From: Calendula officinalis
Taxonomy: Eukaryota > Streptophyta > Magnoliopsida > Asterales > Asteraceae
Length of the DNA stretch: 64,000 bases
Assembly: GCA_963853835.1 (NCBI GenBank)
Contig: OY970822.1
Coordinates: forward strand, 19,432,058-19,496,057
Direction: 5' to 3'
In this document: positions 33,916 through 44,287 of the stretch, in pieces
Layout: each line of letters begins with the position of its first letter
Numbering within the stretch: position 1 is the first letter of the stretch
Translations under genes and position numbers: made by a program
Notes under the pieces: model-generated
What the model saw: the letters and a program-made list of their open reading frames with translations, nothing else
What the model was told of the DNA's origin: nothing
Databases searched by the model: none

Positions 33916-36900
33916 TGTAACATCCCGAGACCCGACCTAGAATTTTAAATTACTTTCGATAAGTAATTCTTTTTGTTTATTATTTTTTTTGTATAAATTA
34001 TGTGATTTATTTAGAATATAACATATTGTAACTAAGGGGCTAAAAATTAGTATTAACTGTTTTAATTAAGCATGAAAATGATAAATTACACTTTTAGTAA
34101 ACTTTGAATTACAGTTCTAAAAATATCTTCGTTATTAAAATCTGAGTAAGTTAAGTATTTTTAAATAAATCAAACGCGACCTAGACTTTCAGTATTATAC
34201 TGTGTTTAAATGAAAAATCAGAATTTTAAGCTTAGATGGGCACGTGTCTGTGAGGTGTCCAATTTTTCCCTTCTCTTGCCTGCCTTAGTCGACTTCAACA
34301 CAACACACACACACTTGAAGCTTTTCTTCCCAAATTGAAGATCATAGTTCAATCTCTTCTCAATCATCTCTGTGATTTCGTTTTTGAAGCAAGCTTTAGG
34401 TAAGTTCTCTTTCTCTAAAGCTAGGGTTTATAGTTCTTGATGCATGGGTGAATTAGGGTTCTTGTGTTTGATGGGTTTTATGAGATTTTGGTTAAATTTG
34501 TAAAATTGATGAATCCTTAAGACTTTTCTGTGTTTGTTATGTGAATTAGAAGTGAAATTAATATAGAGAAACTTGATTTGATTAGGGTTATGAAATCCAC
34601 CATTGTTGTGTTCTTGAGGAAGAAGATGAGTTTTATCAAATTCTTGAAAAGTGATGTTTTAATGTTAAATTTTGTTAAATTAAGTATAACTAACATGTTA
34701 GAAGTGATAATTGTTGTATAGGATTGATTGTAACTTGAATTATTGAAATGGTCATGAATTTACAAGTTTGGACGAGTTTTTGGTAAAAATCCCGTAAGCA
34801 CAAGAAAATGACAGATTTTCACCATTTTGCAAAAATCATATAAAATCAACCGTAACTCCGTTTTGGGCGTGCGACCAGTCGTTTCGAAGGTCTATGAGTC
34901 TACTTTAATAATATAATATTTTCCTGGACTGACATGGTTATAAAAATGAGCAGATTTCTGAGTTAGTAACAGGTGGTCAAATGTATCTTTTTAGGTTAAA
35001 CTTGTATTGATTATTTTGGGTGTTTCAAAGTATAACTAATTAACATGAAGTTGGTTATTATATGGTAATTGTATACTTGATGAAATGATAATTAAGAGTT
35101 TGTAAACATTGGAAGTTAATAAAACGATTTTGACCCGTTTGGGTCTAATATGATGAAACTTGACTAAATGAATATTTTTAACATTTGACTTATACTTTGA
35201 ATGTTTAGTTGGGATTAAAATGTCATTAGTATGTTTATGGAAGTGTTAATTGATTAATTGATCATTGTATGGTAGTGTTTGGATGATTTTAGGTAAAAGG
35301 CATGAACTAGTCAAATTGGTAAAATGTGACTTAAACATGGAAATTGTTAGACATTATTGTGGTTCAATGAGTTGATCATATAAGAGTTTTTATAAAGTAT
35401 ATTAACATGTCTTAATTGGTAGTTTGTGGTTTTGGCCCGTTTTCTAGAATTGCTAGTTAATTTCATGAATTGTTGACTTTGGTCAAACCTGAAAGTTGAC
35501 TTTAGTCTTGGATGACTTGTAAACTTTAATTATCAATTTCATAGCATAAATGTGTTTGTTGTATGATTGTAAGTATGATTATGTTAGTTTCGGGTCTTGA
35601 CCCGTTTGGTTGTCAAATTGTGCAATTTGACTTAAATAAAGTCAAAGTTGGTTAAGCTTGTATATGGATGCAAGTAGTATGTCAATAACTTAAATTAGTG
35701 ATAAATGGATAACTTAACAATGTGGTATAAGTAAATTGCAAGTTTGACTTGATTATGTGTCCCGACCCGTTTGGGCCGATTATGTGCAACTTGGATATAA
35801 ATGTATGATGAATTGCTTAGAAGTGACTTAATGGATTTCTAGACATTGTAAATTAATATGTTTTGGAATGCAAGTGTTAAGTTGTCAATTGGTTGTACAC
35901 AAATAATGATTTGACTTATAATTTGTACTTGATGCAAAGTTAATGATTTCGGGTAACTAATTCGGTATTCGTTTTGTTACAGGAAAAGGAAAAGAAACTC
36001 AGTGATATAAGACTACTGAGTTCTTCACAAGGGAAGCTAAGGTGAGTGGACTTAACTTTCTTCTTGTGTGATTTACAAAATTAGGGAATGGTAGAGTTTT
36101 GAGAAAAAAATGCAGGATTTTGATGTCTGGGGAAGTTCGCGATCGCGAACTTGTGTTCGCGATCACGAACAGGTGGCAGGGAAATTGGGGCTTGATCGTG
36201 AGAATGTTCGCGATCGTGAACTCCTAGTTCGCGACGCGAACTCTGAGTTCGCGACGCGAACTCTGAGTTCACGACGCGAACTTGGTTATGAGCCGATTTC
36301 TTGGTTGATTTGGGAAAATTCATTTGTTCTTGGTTTTCATTGATTTTTCCAGTGGTACCATTAATTGTGGGTTTGTTAATGGTAGTATGTGCACATGTTT
36401 TTTTTAGAGGTTAGCTATGGTGGTTTTCGGCTACGCTTCGTTACTCTTGGTGGGGGCGATCGGACTCCTTCGTATTCGTTATGTAAGGAGGGATCACCGT
36501 GCCTCTAGTAAAGAAGCCATCGGTTGACTGTTGTTGGCCGACAACAGTTGAAGGTCCTCGCCCGACCGCCGATCCTCTTATAACGTCCAATTGCTTGTGG
36601 AAGTTTGGACGGGTTTTCCCTATTGATTTCTCTTGATTTTCTAATTTGTTGTGGTTATGCAAATTGACGTTTATTTCTATTCACTTAGCTTCGTGCTAAT
36701 CCCTCATTTGTTGACTCTTTTCAGGTTGTGGATTTAGCTTGACTAGAGTCGGGTTTTGGAAGTCTGACCGTACTTTGATTTTGTAAACCGGGTCGAGCCT
36801 GATTTTAGTAACACCTTTAAATGTTTATATATTTTGCTTAATATGTAAATGGCTTTTATGATATGTAATAATTAGGATTTATAGTTTTTCTTAAATCGCT

Positions 36901-36959
36901 TCCGTATGCATATAAAAAAAAAAAAAAAAAAAAAATGGCTCTTAGAATGTGGTGTTACA
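33916..36959 (+). repeat. 3' LTR of the gypsy element
   Basis: This 3044-bp copy is nearly identical to the 5' LTR. It includes the CpG palindrome array at 36135-36281 and a poly-A run of slightly different length near 36914-36935. It is followed directly by ATTTG, the altered second copy of the 5-bp target duplication, and then by the rest of the split Copia LTR. Confidence 0.93.
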
Positions 36960-37121
36960 ATTTGGATGCCTTTCTCTATTGATTATCATGGGTATTTATA
37001 CACAAAGTACAAGGATGATTGTAGGAGTTATTATAGTAGTAACTATGGAAAATATAATATACAATAATTATTTTGATTGTAACTGATGAAACTGAAATCC
37101 TTTGATATCTTTCGGTTAATA
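36960..37121 (-). repeat. Second piece of the split Copia 5' LTR
   Basis: The sequence from GATGCCTTTCTCTATTGATT to CTTTCGGTTAATA matches the Copia 3' LTR at about 23842-24006, with scattered differences and a short deletion. The first five bases are the gypsy target duplication. The AATCT that follows (37122-37126) matches the one at 23817-23821 and closes the Copia element. Confidence 0.88.
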
Positions 37122-37126
37122 AATCT

Positions 37127-37762
37127 AAATATATTTGACCCATTTGCAATAAAACTCAACACAAATCAAGCCATTAACAAATAAATTGATCAAAATCGGG
37201 GTGGGGTGGGTTGGGTTGGTTTGGCTTGACCTGCAACAATATATAGAAATTTTATGCATTAAAATCACAATTCAGTTGATTTATGACCCGTTTCCTTTAT
37301 AACTAATTACTTTCATGATTTGACTTGTTAGATTCTCTATACACGAAACATAATCTGAATTGGGCCATTGAGCCATTGATGACTAAATGGGTCAAAATTG
37401 CAAGCTATACATAATTCTTCAAATCAACTTGATAGTTAGTTATACAGTTGACTTGTAAAGATGTAAAGGCAAAAAAATTGATCCCTAATTCAACATGATA
37501 GGTTGTTTTCTTCTTAATTTAATCAAGTTTATGAGTTTCAAACAAAAAAGCTAACCTGATTCTTCATGGAGAAAATTGAGGCAAAGGAAGAACAGTCGAA
37601 ACCATCAAACAATTATCCATCCAATATCTTAATCCCGCAACCTCATCAGTGTTCGAGAAAAATTCAATGACCAGTAACAACATGTAAGACGATTTTATAT
37701 TGAAGTTAAAGAGAATCAGATAAATTAGGTTTTGATGGAAGAAAAAGAAGTTGGTACTTTCA
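37127..37762. other. Region right of the transposon nest
   Basis: No gene is assigned. This is the continuation of the pre-insertion locus whose left part ends at 23816. A minus-strand segment at 37564-37690 is open and ends with a GT-like donor, but no homology is recognised. A GGGTTGGGTTGG-like stretch near 37196 may be more element debris. Confidence 0.35.
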
Positions 37763-38718
37763 GGCCTCTCCCAACCGTGACGCGTCACTAAACCCATCAC
37801 TAAACACATCCCTACCGACGGGTTACTGACGAGGTCGTGCCAACAGCAACACATCACTAACACATCACTAACCCATCCTCACTTAAAATAATATTAAAAT
37901 ATACTCCAAACACCCACCCACCCCTCACACAAAAGCCAACGACGTGCACCCTTCACGTCCTCCTGGCGATGGGTATTTAGTGACGTGAGTCACGACGCAT
38001 TGGTGCCAAAGGCATCCTTCAAGGATGGCTTTAAAAATGGTGTTGACGGGGGGAAGGACGGGGCGTTGGCACCCACCTCAGAAAAGTGGGGTGAAGGTAT
38101 GTGATTACTATCAGTTTCTTCACCAGGTTGTGGGTTTAAGGTATGTGATTAGGTGTCCCACCAAGTCAAAACAGCAAAAAAAAACTATCATTTTCTTCAC
38201 AGAGAAGGAAAGGAGGACCGAGGACTTAGACCTCTGCCAACGCTCCGTCCCTAAACCCGTCGTGGGTGATTTTGAACCCGTCAGCCACCGACGGCGTTGG
38301 CACCGCCACGTCGGTGGCCCGCGTCGTTTTTGGGCGTCTCCGGGAGGACGTGAAGGAGTTTGCGTCGTGGAGTATTTTCAGGCGTAAGAGGAGTGGAGGA
38401 AGAGGAAGGGGGAGGGGTGGGGGTTGGGAACTTGTATTTTATGCTTAAAAATTTGTACAATTTGTATTTTTTTTATAAAAAATCTTTTTTTTTCTTTGTT
38501 TTTTTTTCTATTTTATAAAAATATTATAAATGTTTATTTTTATTTTAATAATATATTATATTTATATTTAATTAAAAATGATGATATGGAAAGGATGAGT
38601 TTAGTGATGGGTTAGTGATGGGTAGGGTTGGCACGACCGTGTCAGTAGCGTATCAGTAAGGATGTGATGACGTGACGCTACTGATGGGTTTAGTGACGCA
38701 CCACTGTTGGGAGAGGCC
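37763..38718. mobile_element. PIF/Harbinger-like nonautonomous element
   Basis: Inverted termini GGCCTCTCCCAAC (left) and GTTGGGAGAGGCC (right) extend with few mismatches through GCGTCACTAAACCCATCA. Similarity continues over roughly 120 bp at each end (GGTCGTGCCAAC, CATCACTAAC). The flanking trinucleotides are TCA on the left and TTA on the right, consistent with an original TTA duplication plus one substitution. The interior has a GC-rich part (38220-38420, CpG-rich) and an AT-rich part. No transposase was seen. Confidence 0.7.
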
Positions 38719-39178
38719 TTAAAGTTTAGAGAAGAAGCCAATAAATAAATAGATAAAGGAAAATGAGAACTGAAATTAATATTATCTTTTACTTTCTAAA
38801 TCATAGATGGAAATGGCCACGTGGATCATTATGAAGAAGCTATCCAACTTGGCTTCAAAACAAAATATCTATAAACGTATTCATTTCATTGCAATAAATA
38901 AAATCAGCAATCAACTCACTCATCTAAAAGATTATTTTATGTTTTAACCAGTTGAAAAAGAGAGACAAAGTAAGTGAGAGGCTTAGGGTTTTCATGTTGA
39001 TTTATGTGATAAATAAAGTACGAACTTATTTTATTTTATATAAAATATGTAAATTTGTATTTGGTATGCAGTCGCCATTGGCTCGCCAACGGAGCTATGG
39101 TGCCGCCATAGAAAATAGCATACCACTACCGTCGCAACCCCCTTGCCATAACCGACCTCTATCAATACGAGTCTATAA
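38719..39178. other. Gap between the Harbinger-like element and the intact Copia
   Basis: 460 bp without a firm gene. An AG acceptor at 39069-39070 is followed by an open stretch (LARQRSYGAAIENSIPLP) up to the Copia insertion at 39179. This could be host coding sequence interrupted by the Copia, but no family is recognised. Confidence 0.3.
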
Positions 39179-39371
39179 TGTTAAACAGAATAAATATACA
39201 AAAGGAAAAGATATTACCTCATCCTTGACAGCACACCTCCAACGGATCTCTCCATCAATACCATTAATATGTTTCCTTTTTGATTTCTATTCTTTGTGTA
39301 TAAATGTACCTATTCCCTGTAATGTTAAAACACACAAACATGCAATAAACTCGATATTCATAATCTCTTCA
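39179..39371 (+). repeat. 5' LTR of the intact Copia
   Basis: A 193-bp LTR, TGTTAAACAG...ATCTCTTCA. A TATA box (TATAAAT) lies at about 39299-39305, about 70 bp before the primer site, as expected for the promoter of the genomic RNA. Confidence 0.93.
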
Positions 39372-39385
39372 TGGTATCAGAGCAG
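39372..39385 (+). other. Primer-binding site of the intact Copia
   Basis: TGGTATCAGAGC begins directly after the LTR and is complementary to the 3' part of initiator methionine tRNA, the usual primer for minus-strand DNA synthesis in plant Copia elements. Confidence 0.9.
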
Positions 39386-39448
39386 GCAAGCTCATCATTT
39401 ACCGACACTTTCAATTAAGCTTCTGTTTGACAAGTTCTTCGAGCCACC

Positions 39449-42400
39449 ATGCCTGCATCAGCAGACGGCAGCCCGGAACAAGACCTGTCATTACAGTTAG
39501 CTAATCTCCTCCGAAATACTATCAACCCACAAAATTCTCAAATTCCTAAATTGTCCGATAATCTCCAAATCAACCTCAAGTTGAATAATCAGAATTATTC
39601 CCTATGGACTCGTATGATTCGAGTCGCTATAGGGGGAAGATCAAAAGCTTTACTTTCTCATCTTACCGAAAATCCACCCGATCAACAACATGAAACCTTT
39701 GATCGGTGGGAACAGGAAGATCTGATCGTTTTTTCATGGCTTATTCAAAACATCGAACCAAGTCTCGCAGGTAATCTTACCGAATTCCCAACAGCAAAAA
39801 GCTTATGGGATGCATTGGTAATTACCTACAGTAGCGGGAAAGACAAATTACAAATCTTTAATCTCCATGTCAAAGCAAATGACATTAAACAGAATAACAG
39901 TTCTCTTGAAGAACTATGGATGAATCTGCAAGGCATTTGGGGAGAGATCGACAGAATTGATCCTAACCCAATGAAATGTCCAGATGATATTCAAGCATAC
40001 TCCAAAATTCGATCGGAACAGAAACTGTTTCAATTTCTGAATTCACTTGATAGGAAGTATGAGCACATTAAGAGAGAAATCCTTCGATCAGACTCTCTCC
40101 CCTCTACGGAAGCGGCATATGCTATGGTCCGGAAAGAGTCTGCTCATCAGACTATTCTGGGAGCTAACTCTGAAACGCAAGGACTAGCATCCGGGCTCAC
40201 CGTCGCCGCCACTGAAACCGAAGGGGCAGGGCTTGCAACTCGGAGCCATCGCCGACCGGAAGGGAGAAGAACCAGTGCATTTAAAGAGGATAAATCTCAC
40301 CTTGAATGTGACGTTTGCGGTATGAAAAAACATACCGCCGATCAGTGCTTCGAGGTGGTCGGGTATCCCGACTGGTGGACGAACGGACACAAGAAGAATA
40401 AATCTTCCGGACCGGACAAAGGGAAATCAATGAGCGACGGGAATTACACAGATCGGAAAAACGGGAAAGGATCGGGCTTCGGTGGTGTAGCAGCGTCGAA
40501 CCCTAATTTTTGGGAAGAAGGAACTTTTTCGTCTTCGTCGATGAACGACAAACCCGTGCACGAAGGTACAGGGGGTGAGAGTGACAATAACTCGAGCCCC
40601 CCCTATCTTTCCAATTCATTTAATTGTCTCCCTGTTTTTCCAGAATGTTATACAAATAGCCCCTCGGAAAACGGAAATGGTATTTCCGGTATAAACTTGC
40701 AAAATAATGTTTCCAAACCAGTTTTTAATAAAGATTTTCCAGAATGTTATACAAATAGTTTTTTGGAAAACGGAAATGATATTTGCGGTATAAATAACTT
40801 GCCAAATGAAACAAACATTAATTCTTTTACGAATTTAAATAATGTTTCCAAAACAGATTTAAACACCTTTAACAATTTTAATTCTTTTTTAAAAAAGAGT
40901 TTTTTAAATTGTAAGGAAACTACAAATATTAAAACGGGAAATAGTATGGGCGGGTTTGTTCATATGGCCCAATACTCTAAAGACCATGACCAATCATGGA
41001 TTTTTGATTGTGGGGCCACGGACACCATGACGTACGACTTATCCGATTTTACAACAATTAATAAACCAACAAAAGATTTTATAAAAACTGCGAATGGGGA
41101 AAACATACATGTAAAATCAGGAGGGAGTATTGAGATTTCCCCTACACTAAAACTCTCAAAATGCCTATATATTCCTGACTTATCGCATAAACTTTTATCT
41201 GTTAGTCATGTTACAAAAGAGTTAAATTGCACGGTTCTTATGCATCCAACTTTTTGTATCTTACAGAATATCAGGACGGGAGCGATAATTGGGCGTGGCA
41301 CTGAAAAGAATGGGCTCTATTACGTGGACGAGGTAACCCACACAGGGAGTGCAATGTTATCTCACGGCACAACAGAACGGGAGGCTTGGTTGTGGCATCG
41401 AAGACTAGGTCACCCATCTATCAGTTATCTACATACTTTATTTCCTAAACTTTTTCCTTTAAATTGTAAGTCACATTGTGAGACATGTGTGTTTGCTAAA
41501 AATCATCGAAAAACTTTTAAACCCAATTTTACAAGAGTTGACCGACCGTTTTCGTTAATTCATTCTGATGTTTGGGGCCCAGCTCCAGTGTTTGGAGGTC
41601 AAAATTTTCGTTTTTTTGTCATGTTTGTAGATGACTGCACTCGAATGACTTGGGTTTATCTATTAAAAAACAAAAATGAAGTGTTTGAGAAATTTAAAAT
41701 TTTCTATACAATGGTCCAAACTCAATTTAATGAAAATATCCAAGTCCTTAGGTCTGATAACGGTGGTGAATTTATTAACTCTAATATAAAACTTTTTTGC
41801 GAAGAAAAGGGTATAAATCACCAAACCTCGTGCCCTCATACACCGGAACAAAATGGTGTCGCTGAGAGGAAAAATCGTATTCTCCTAGAGATTACTCGAG
41901 CTCTCTTAATAGAATCTCAAACCCCAAAATACTTCTGGCCTGAAGCTCTTGCTACAGCGGCCTACCTCATCAATCGTCTTCCCACCCAAATTTTAAAATT
42001 AAAAACCCCGTTACAAGTTCTGACCGAATACACTAAACCTCCTCCCATTCTCACTCTAGAGCCACGTATCTTTGGTTGTACCGTATTTGTCCACATACCT
42101 AAAGCTACTAGATCTAAACTTGATCCATGTGCGGAAAAATGTGTGTTTGTCGGATACGGGGTAAACCAAAAGGGTTATCGTTGCTACAACCCTAAAACTC
42201 GACGTATGTTTACTACAATGAATTGTGATTTCTTAGAAACCGAATATTACTACGCCAACGTCAGTGTTCAGGGGGAGAAAACGAATAATATAAACGACAC
42301 ACTGAGTTGGCTTGAGACAGTAAACATAACGACCGGCCAAACCAATTTTCCCACAAATAATCAACATGCTGAAGCCACTACTCAATCTCATCAACATACT

Positions 42401-44287
42401 GAAGTCACTACTCAATCTCCTCAAACTGAAGACAGTGCCCCCCAAGAATCGACTCCTATCCTGGTACCCGAGGTAAGTGACTCACCTCCTACTAACAATC
42501 TATATGAGCAAGATTTTATGCAGGAAACAGATCAAGAGGATGAAGAAGTCATCCCAAACCAAGAAAACCAACCTGAACAATACAGTCTACCTCCAAGATC
42601 AAATCGAGGTGTTCCACCTAATCGATACTCACCAGAAAAATCAATCAAGAAGGGTAGGTACCCCATGGCCAACATAGCCAACGGAAACTTATCCAAACAA
42701 GCCAAAGCCTTCACTGTAGCCCTATGTTCAGAAGAAATTCCTACAAATGTCGACCAAGCACTTAAATCTAAACAATGGAAGAATGCAATGGAGGAAGAAA
42801 TGAAAGCTCTAGAAAAAAACCATACTTGGAACAAATGTAGTCTCCCACCAGGAAAGAAAACTGTTGGGTGTCGATGGGTATTCACAATCAAATACAAACC
42901 CGATGGAACAATTGAAAGATACAAAGCAAGATTAGTGGCAAAGGGCTATACACAAACATATGGGATCGACTACTCAGAAACCTTCTCCCCTGTAGCAAAA
43001 ATCAACACTATCAGAGTTCTTTGCTCCATAGCTGCAAATCAAGAATGGCCCATGTACCAATTCGATGTAAAAAATGCTTTCTTACACGGAGAATTACAAG
43101 AAGAAGTGTATATGGAAGCCCCACATGGCTTTGCACATAACTTCAAAAAAAGGGAAGTGTGCCGCCTTAAAAAATCTCTTTATGGTTTAAAACAATCACC
43201 TAGAGCATGGTTTGGGAGATTCACCATAGCTATGAAAAGCTATGGGTTCAAACAAAGCAACTCTGATCACACTTTATTTCTTAAAAGGAGAGGAAAATTA
43301 ATAACATGTCTAATAATTTATGTTGATGATATGATCATTACAGGAAATGACAAAGAAGAAATGGCAAAATTAAAAGGAAGGTTATTCTCAGAGTTCGAAA
43401 TGAAAGATTTAGGAAATCTCAAATACTTTCTCGGAATCGAAGTCCTAAGGTCAAAGCAGGGAATCTTCATGCACCAAAAAAAGTATATTCTTGATTTATT
43501 GGCAGAGACTGGTATGATTGACTGTAAACCTGCTGAAACACCGATGATCGTAAACCAGAAACTCCTAATCGACGAAAAAACTGATCTAGCTAACAAAAGG
43601 AGATACCAACGAATGGTGGGAAAATTGATATATCTCTCACACACTCGTCCAGATATATCGTATGCTGTAGGGGTAGTAAGTCAGTATATGCATAAACCAC
43701 AAAAACCCCACATGGATGCAGTCTTAAGGATCATAAGATATCTCAAAGGAACAGTAGGACATGGGATATTGTTTAAACCAAATGGGCATCTTGAAACTCA
43801 ACTATATACAGATGCAGATTGGGCAGGAGACAAAAACAACAGAAGATCAACCGCAGGGTACTTTGCTCTCGTTGGTGGAAACCTTGTAACATGGCGCAGC
43901 AAGAAACAAAAGGTGGTTGCCCTATCTAGTGCAGAAGCAGAATTTAGGGGAATCGCAAGAGGGATAACTGAAGTACTGTGGCTAAGACGACTCCTTACCG
44001 AGATAGGGTATTCGCCACGAAAACCAAGTGAAGTATTTAGTGACAACGAAGCTGCGATTCAAATATCTGAAAATCCTGTTCAACATGATCGAACAAAACA
44101 TGTGGAAGTAGACCGACACTTCATCAAAGAAAAATTAGAAGCCAAAATTATTACTCTACCATTTGTATGGTCTGAAGATCAACTCGCTGATGTCTTAACC
44201 AAAGCAGTTAGCGTAAAATCACTACAAGAAGTTCTAGTCAAGTTGAATTTTGGTGATCCCACCATCCAACTTGAGGGGGAGTGTTAA
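39449..44287 (+). CDS. Copia gag-pol polyprotein (1612 residues, uninterrupted)
   Basis: One frame from ATG 39449 to TAA 44285-44287. Gag of the UBN2 type comes first (NYSLWTRMIRVAI, SKSLWDAL-like), with a zinc knuckle CDVCGMKKHTADQC at residues 287-300 and a Ser/Asn-rich linker. The protease motif is DCGAT at about 520 (DSG/DTG is more usual). The integrase zinc region starts WHRRLGHP near 649. The integrase catalytic triad is D707 (HSDVWGP), D770 (RSDNGGEF) and E806 (NGVAERK), with 35 residues between the last two. RT has YVDD at 1291-1294. RNase H has YTDADWAGD near 1453 and SSAEAEF. The polyprotein is cut by its own protease inside the particle. The last sense codon and stop fall inside the 3' LTR. 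Confidence 0.95.
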   Translation: MPASADGSPEQDLSLQLANLLRNTINPQNSQIPKLSDNLQINLKLNNQNYSLWTRMIRVAIGGRSKALLSHLTENPPDQQHETFDRWEQEDLIVFSWLIQNIEPSLAGNLTEFPTAKSLWDALVITYSSGKDKLQIFNLHVKANDIKQNNSSLEELWMNLQGIWGEIDRIDPNPMKCPDDIQAYSKIRSEQKLFQFLNSLDRKYEHIKREILRSDSLPSTEAAYAMVRKESAHQTILGANSETQGLASGLTVAATETEGAGLATRSHRRPEGRRTSAFKEDKSHLECDVCGMKKHTADQCFEVVGYPDWWTNGHKKNKSSGPDKGKSMSDGNYTDRKNGKGSGFGGVAASNPNFWEEGTFSSSSMNDKPVHEGTGGESDNNSSPPYLSNSFNCLPVFPECYTNSPSENGNGISGINLQNNVSKPVFNKDFPECYTNSFLENGNDICGINNLPNETNINSFTNLNNVSKTDLNTFNNFNSFLKKSFLNCKETTNIKTGNSMGGFVHMAQYSKDHDQSWIFDCGATDTMTYDLSDFTTINKPTKDFIKTANGENIHVKSGGSIEISPTLKLSKCLYIPDLSHKLLSVSHVTKELNCTVLMHPTFCILQNIRTGAIIGRGTEKNGLYYVDEVTHTGSAMLSHGTTEREAWLWHRRLGHPSISYLHTLFPKLFPLNCKSHCETCVFAKNHRKTFKPNFTRVDRPFSLIHSDVWGPAPVFGGQNFRFFVMFVDDCTRMTWVYLLKNKNEVFEKFKIFYTMVQTQFNENIQVLRSDNGGEFINSNIKLFCEEKGINHQTSCPHTPEQNGVAERKNRILLEITRALLIESQTPKYFWPEALATAAYLINRLPTQILKLKTPLQVLTEYTKPPPILTLEPRIFGCTVFVHIPKATRSKLDPCAEKCVFVGYGVNQKGYRCYNPKTRRMFTTMNCDFLETEYYYANVSVQGEKTNNINDTLSWLETVNITTGQTNFPTNNQHAEATTQSHQHTEVTTQSPQTEDSAPQESTPILVPEVSDSPPTNNLYEQDFMQETDQEDEEVIPNQENQPEQYSLPPRSNRGVPPNRYSPEKSIKKGRYPMANIANGNLSKQAKAFTVALCSEEIPTNVDQALKSKQWKNAMEEEMKALEKNHTWNKCSLPPGKKTVGCRWVFTIKYKPDGTIERYKARLVAKGYTQTYGIDYSETFSPVAKINTIRVLCSIAANQEWPMYQFDVKNAFLHGELQEEVYMEAPHGFAHNFKKREVCRLKKSLYGLKQSPRAWFGRFTIAMKSYGFKQSNSDHTLFLKRRGKLITCLIIYVDDMIITGNDKEEMAKLKGRLFSEFEMKDLGNLKYFLGIEVLRSKQGIFMHQKKYILDLLAETGMIDCKPAETPMIVNQKLLIDEKTDLANKRRYQRMVGKLIYLSHTRPDISYAVGVVSQYMHKPQKPHMDAVLRIIRYLKGTVGHGILFKPNGHLETQLYTDADWAGDKNNRRSTAGYFALVGGNLVTWRSKKQKVVALSSAEAEFRGIARGITEVLWLRRLLTEIGYSPRKPSEVFSDNEAAIQISENPVQHDRTKHVEVDRHFIKEKLEAKIITLPFVWSEDQLADVLTKAVSVKSLQEVLVKLNFGDPTIQLEGEC
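44273..44281 (+). other. Polypurine tract of the intact Copia
   Basis: GAGGGGGAG ends directly at the 3' LTR start and would prime plus-strand DNA synthesis. It is also coding: it is read as part of the polyprotein's last residues (EGE), followed by the C-stop pair in the LTR. Confidence 0.9.

Larger units (their letters stand above)
27897..36959 (+). mobile_element. Young Ty3/gypsy element, gag-only, with ~3.04-kb LTRs
   Basis: The 9063-bp element has LTRs at 27897-30937 and 33916-36959, a methionine-tRNA primer site TGGTATCAGAGCC at 30941-30953 and a purine-rich primer AAAGGGGGTAGA at 33902-33913. The TGTAACATCCCG start and CGAGGACGAAATC before the purine tract resemble chromovirus elements of the Tekay/Del type (inference). 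The 2978-bp interior encodes gag only; protease, RT, RNase H and integrase are absent. It would need enzymes from a related element to move, and the near identity of its LTRs says it did so recently. Confidence 0.92.
23822..37121 (-). mobile_element. Decayed Ty1/copia element interrupted by a nested gypsy element
   Basis: The minus-strand Copia is flanked by the 5-bp target duplication AATCT (23817-23821 and 37122-37126). Its 3' LTR is 23822-24006. The primer-binding site (minus TGGTATCAGAGCC) is at 27865-27877. Its 5' LTR is split into 27878-27896 and 36960-37121 by the gypsy insertion at 27897-36959. The gypsy insertion duplicated 5 bp of the LTR (AATTG on the left, now ATTTG on the right). 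Without the insert the element is about 4.2 kb, short because most of gag is missing. Confidence 0.9.

Noticed and set aside
38025..38448. Frames of 120 and 60 codons in the GC-rich core of the Harbinger-like element
   Set aside because: Basic and Gly/Arg-rich translation of GC-rich sequence; no transposase or Myb motif.
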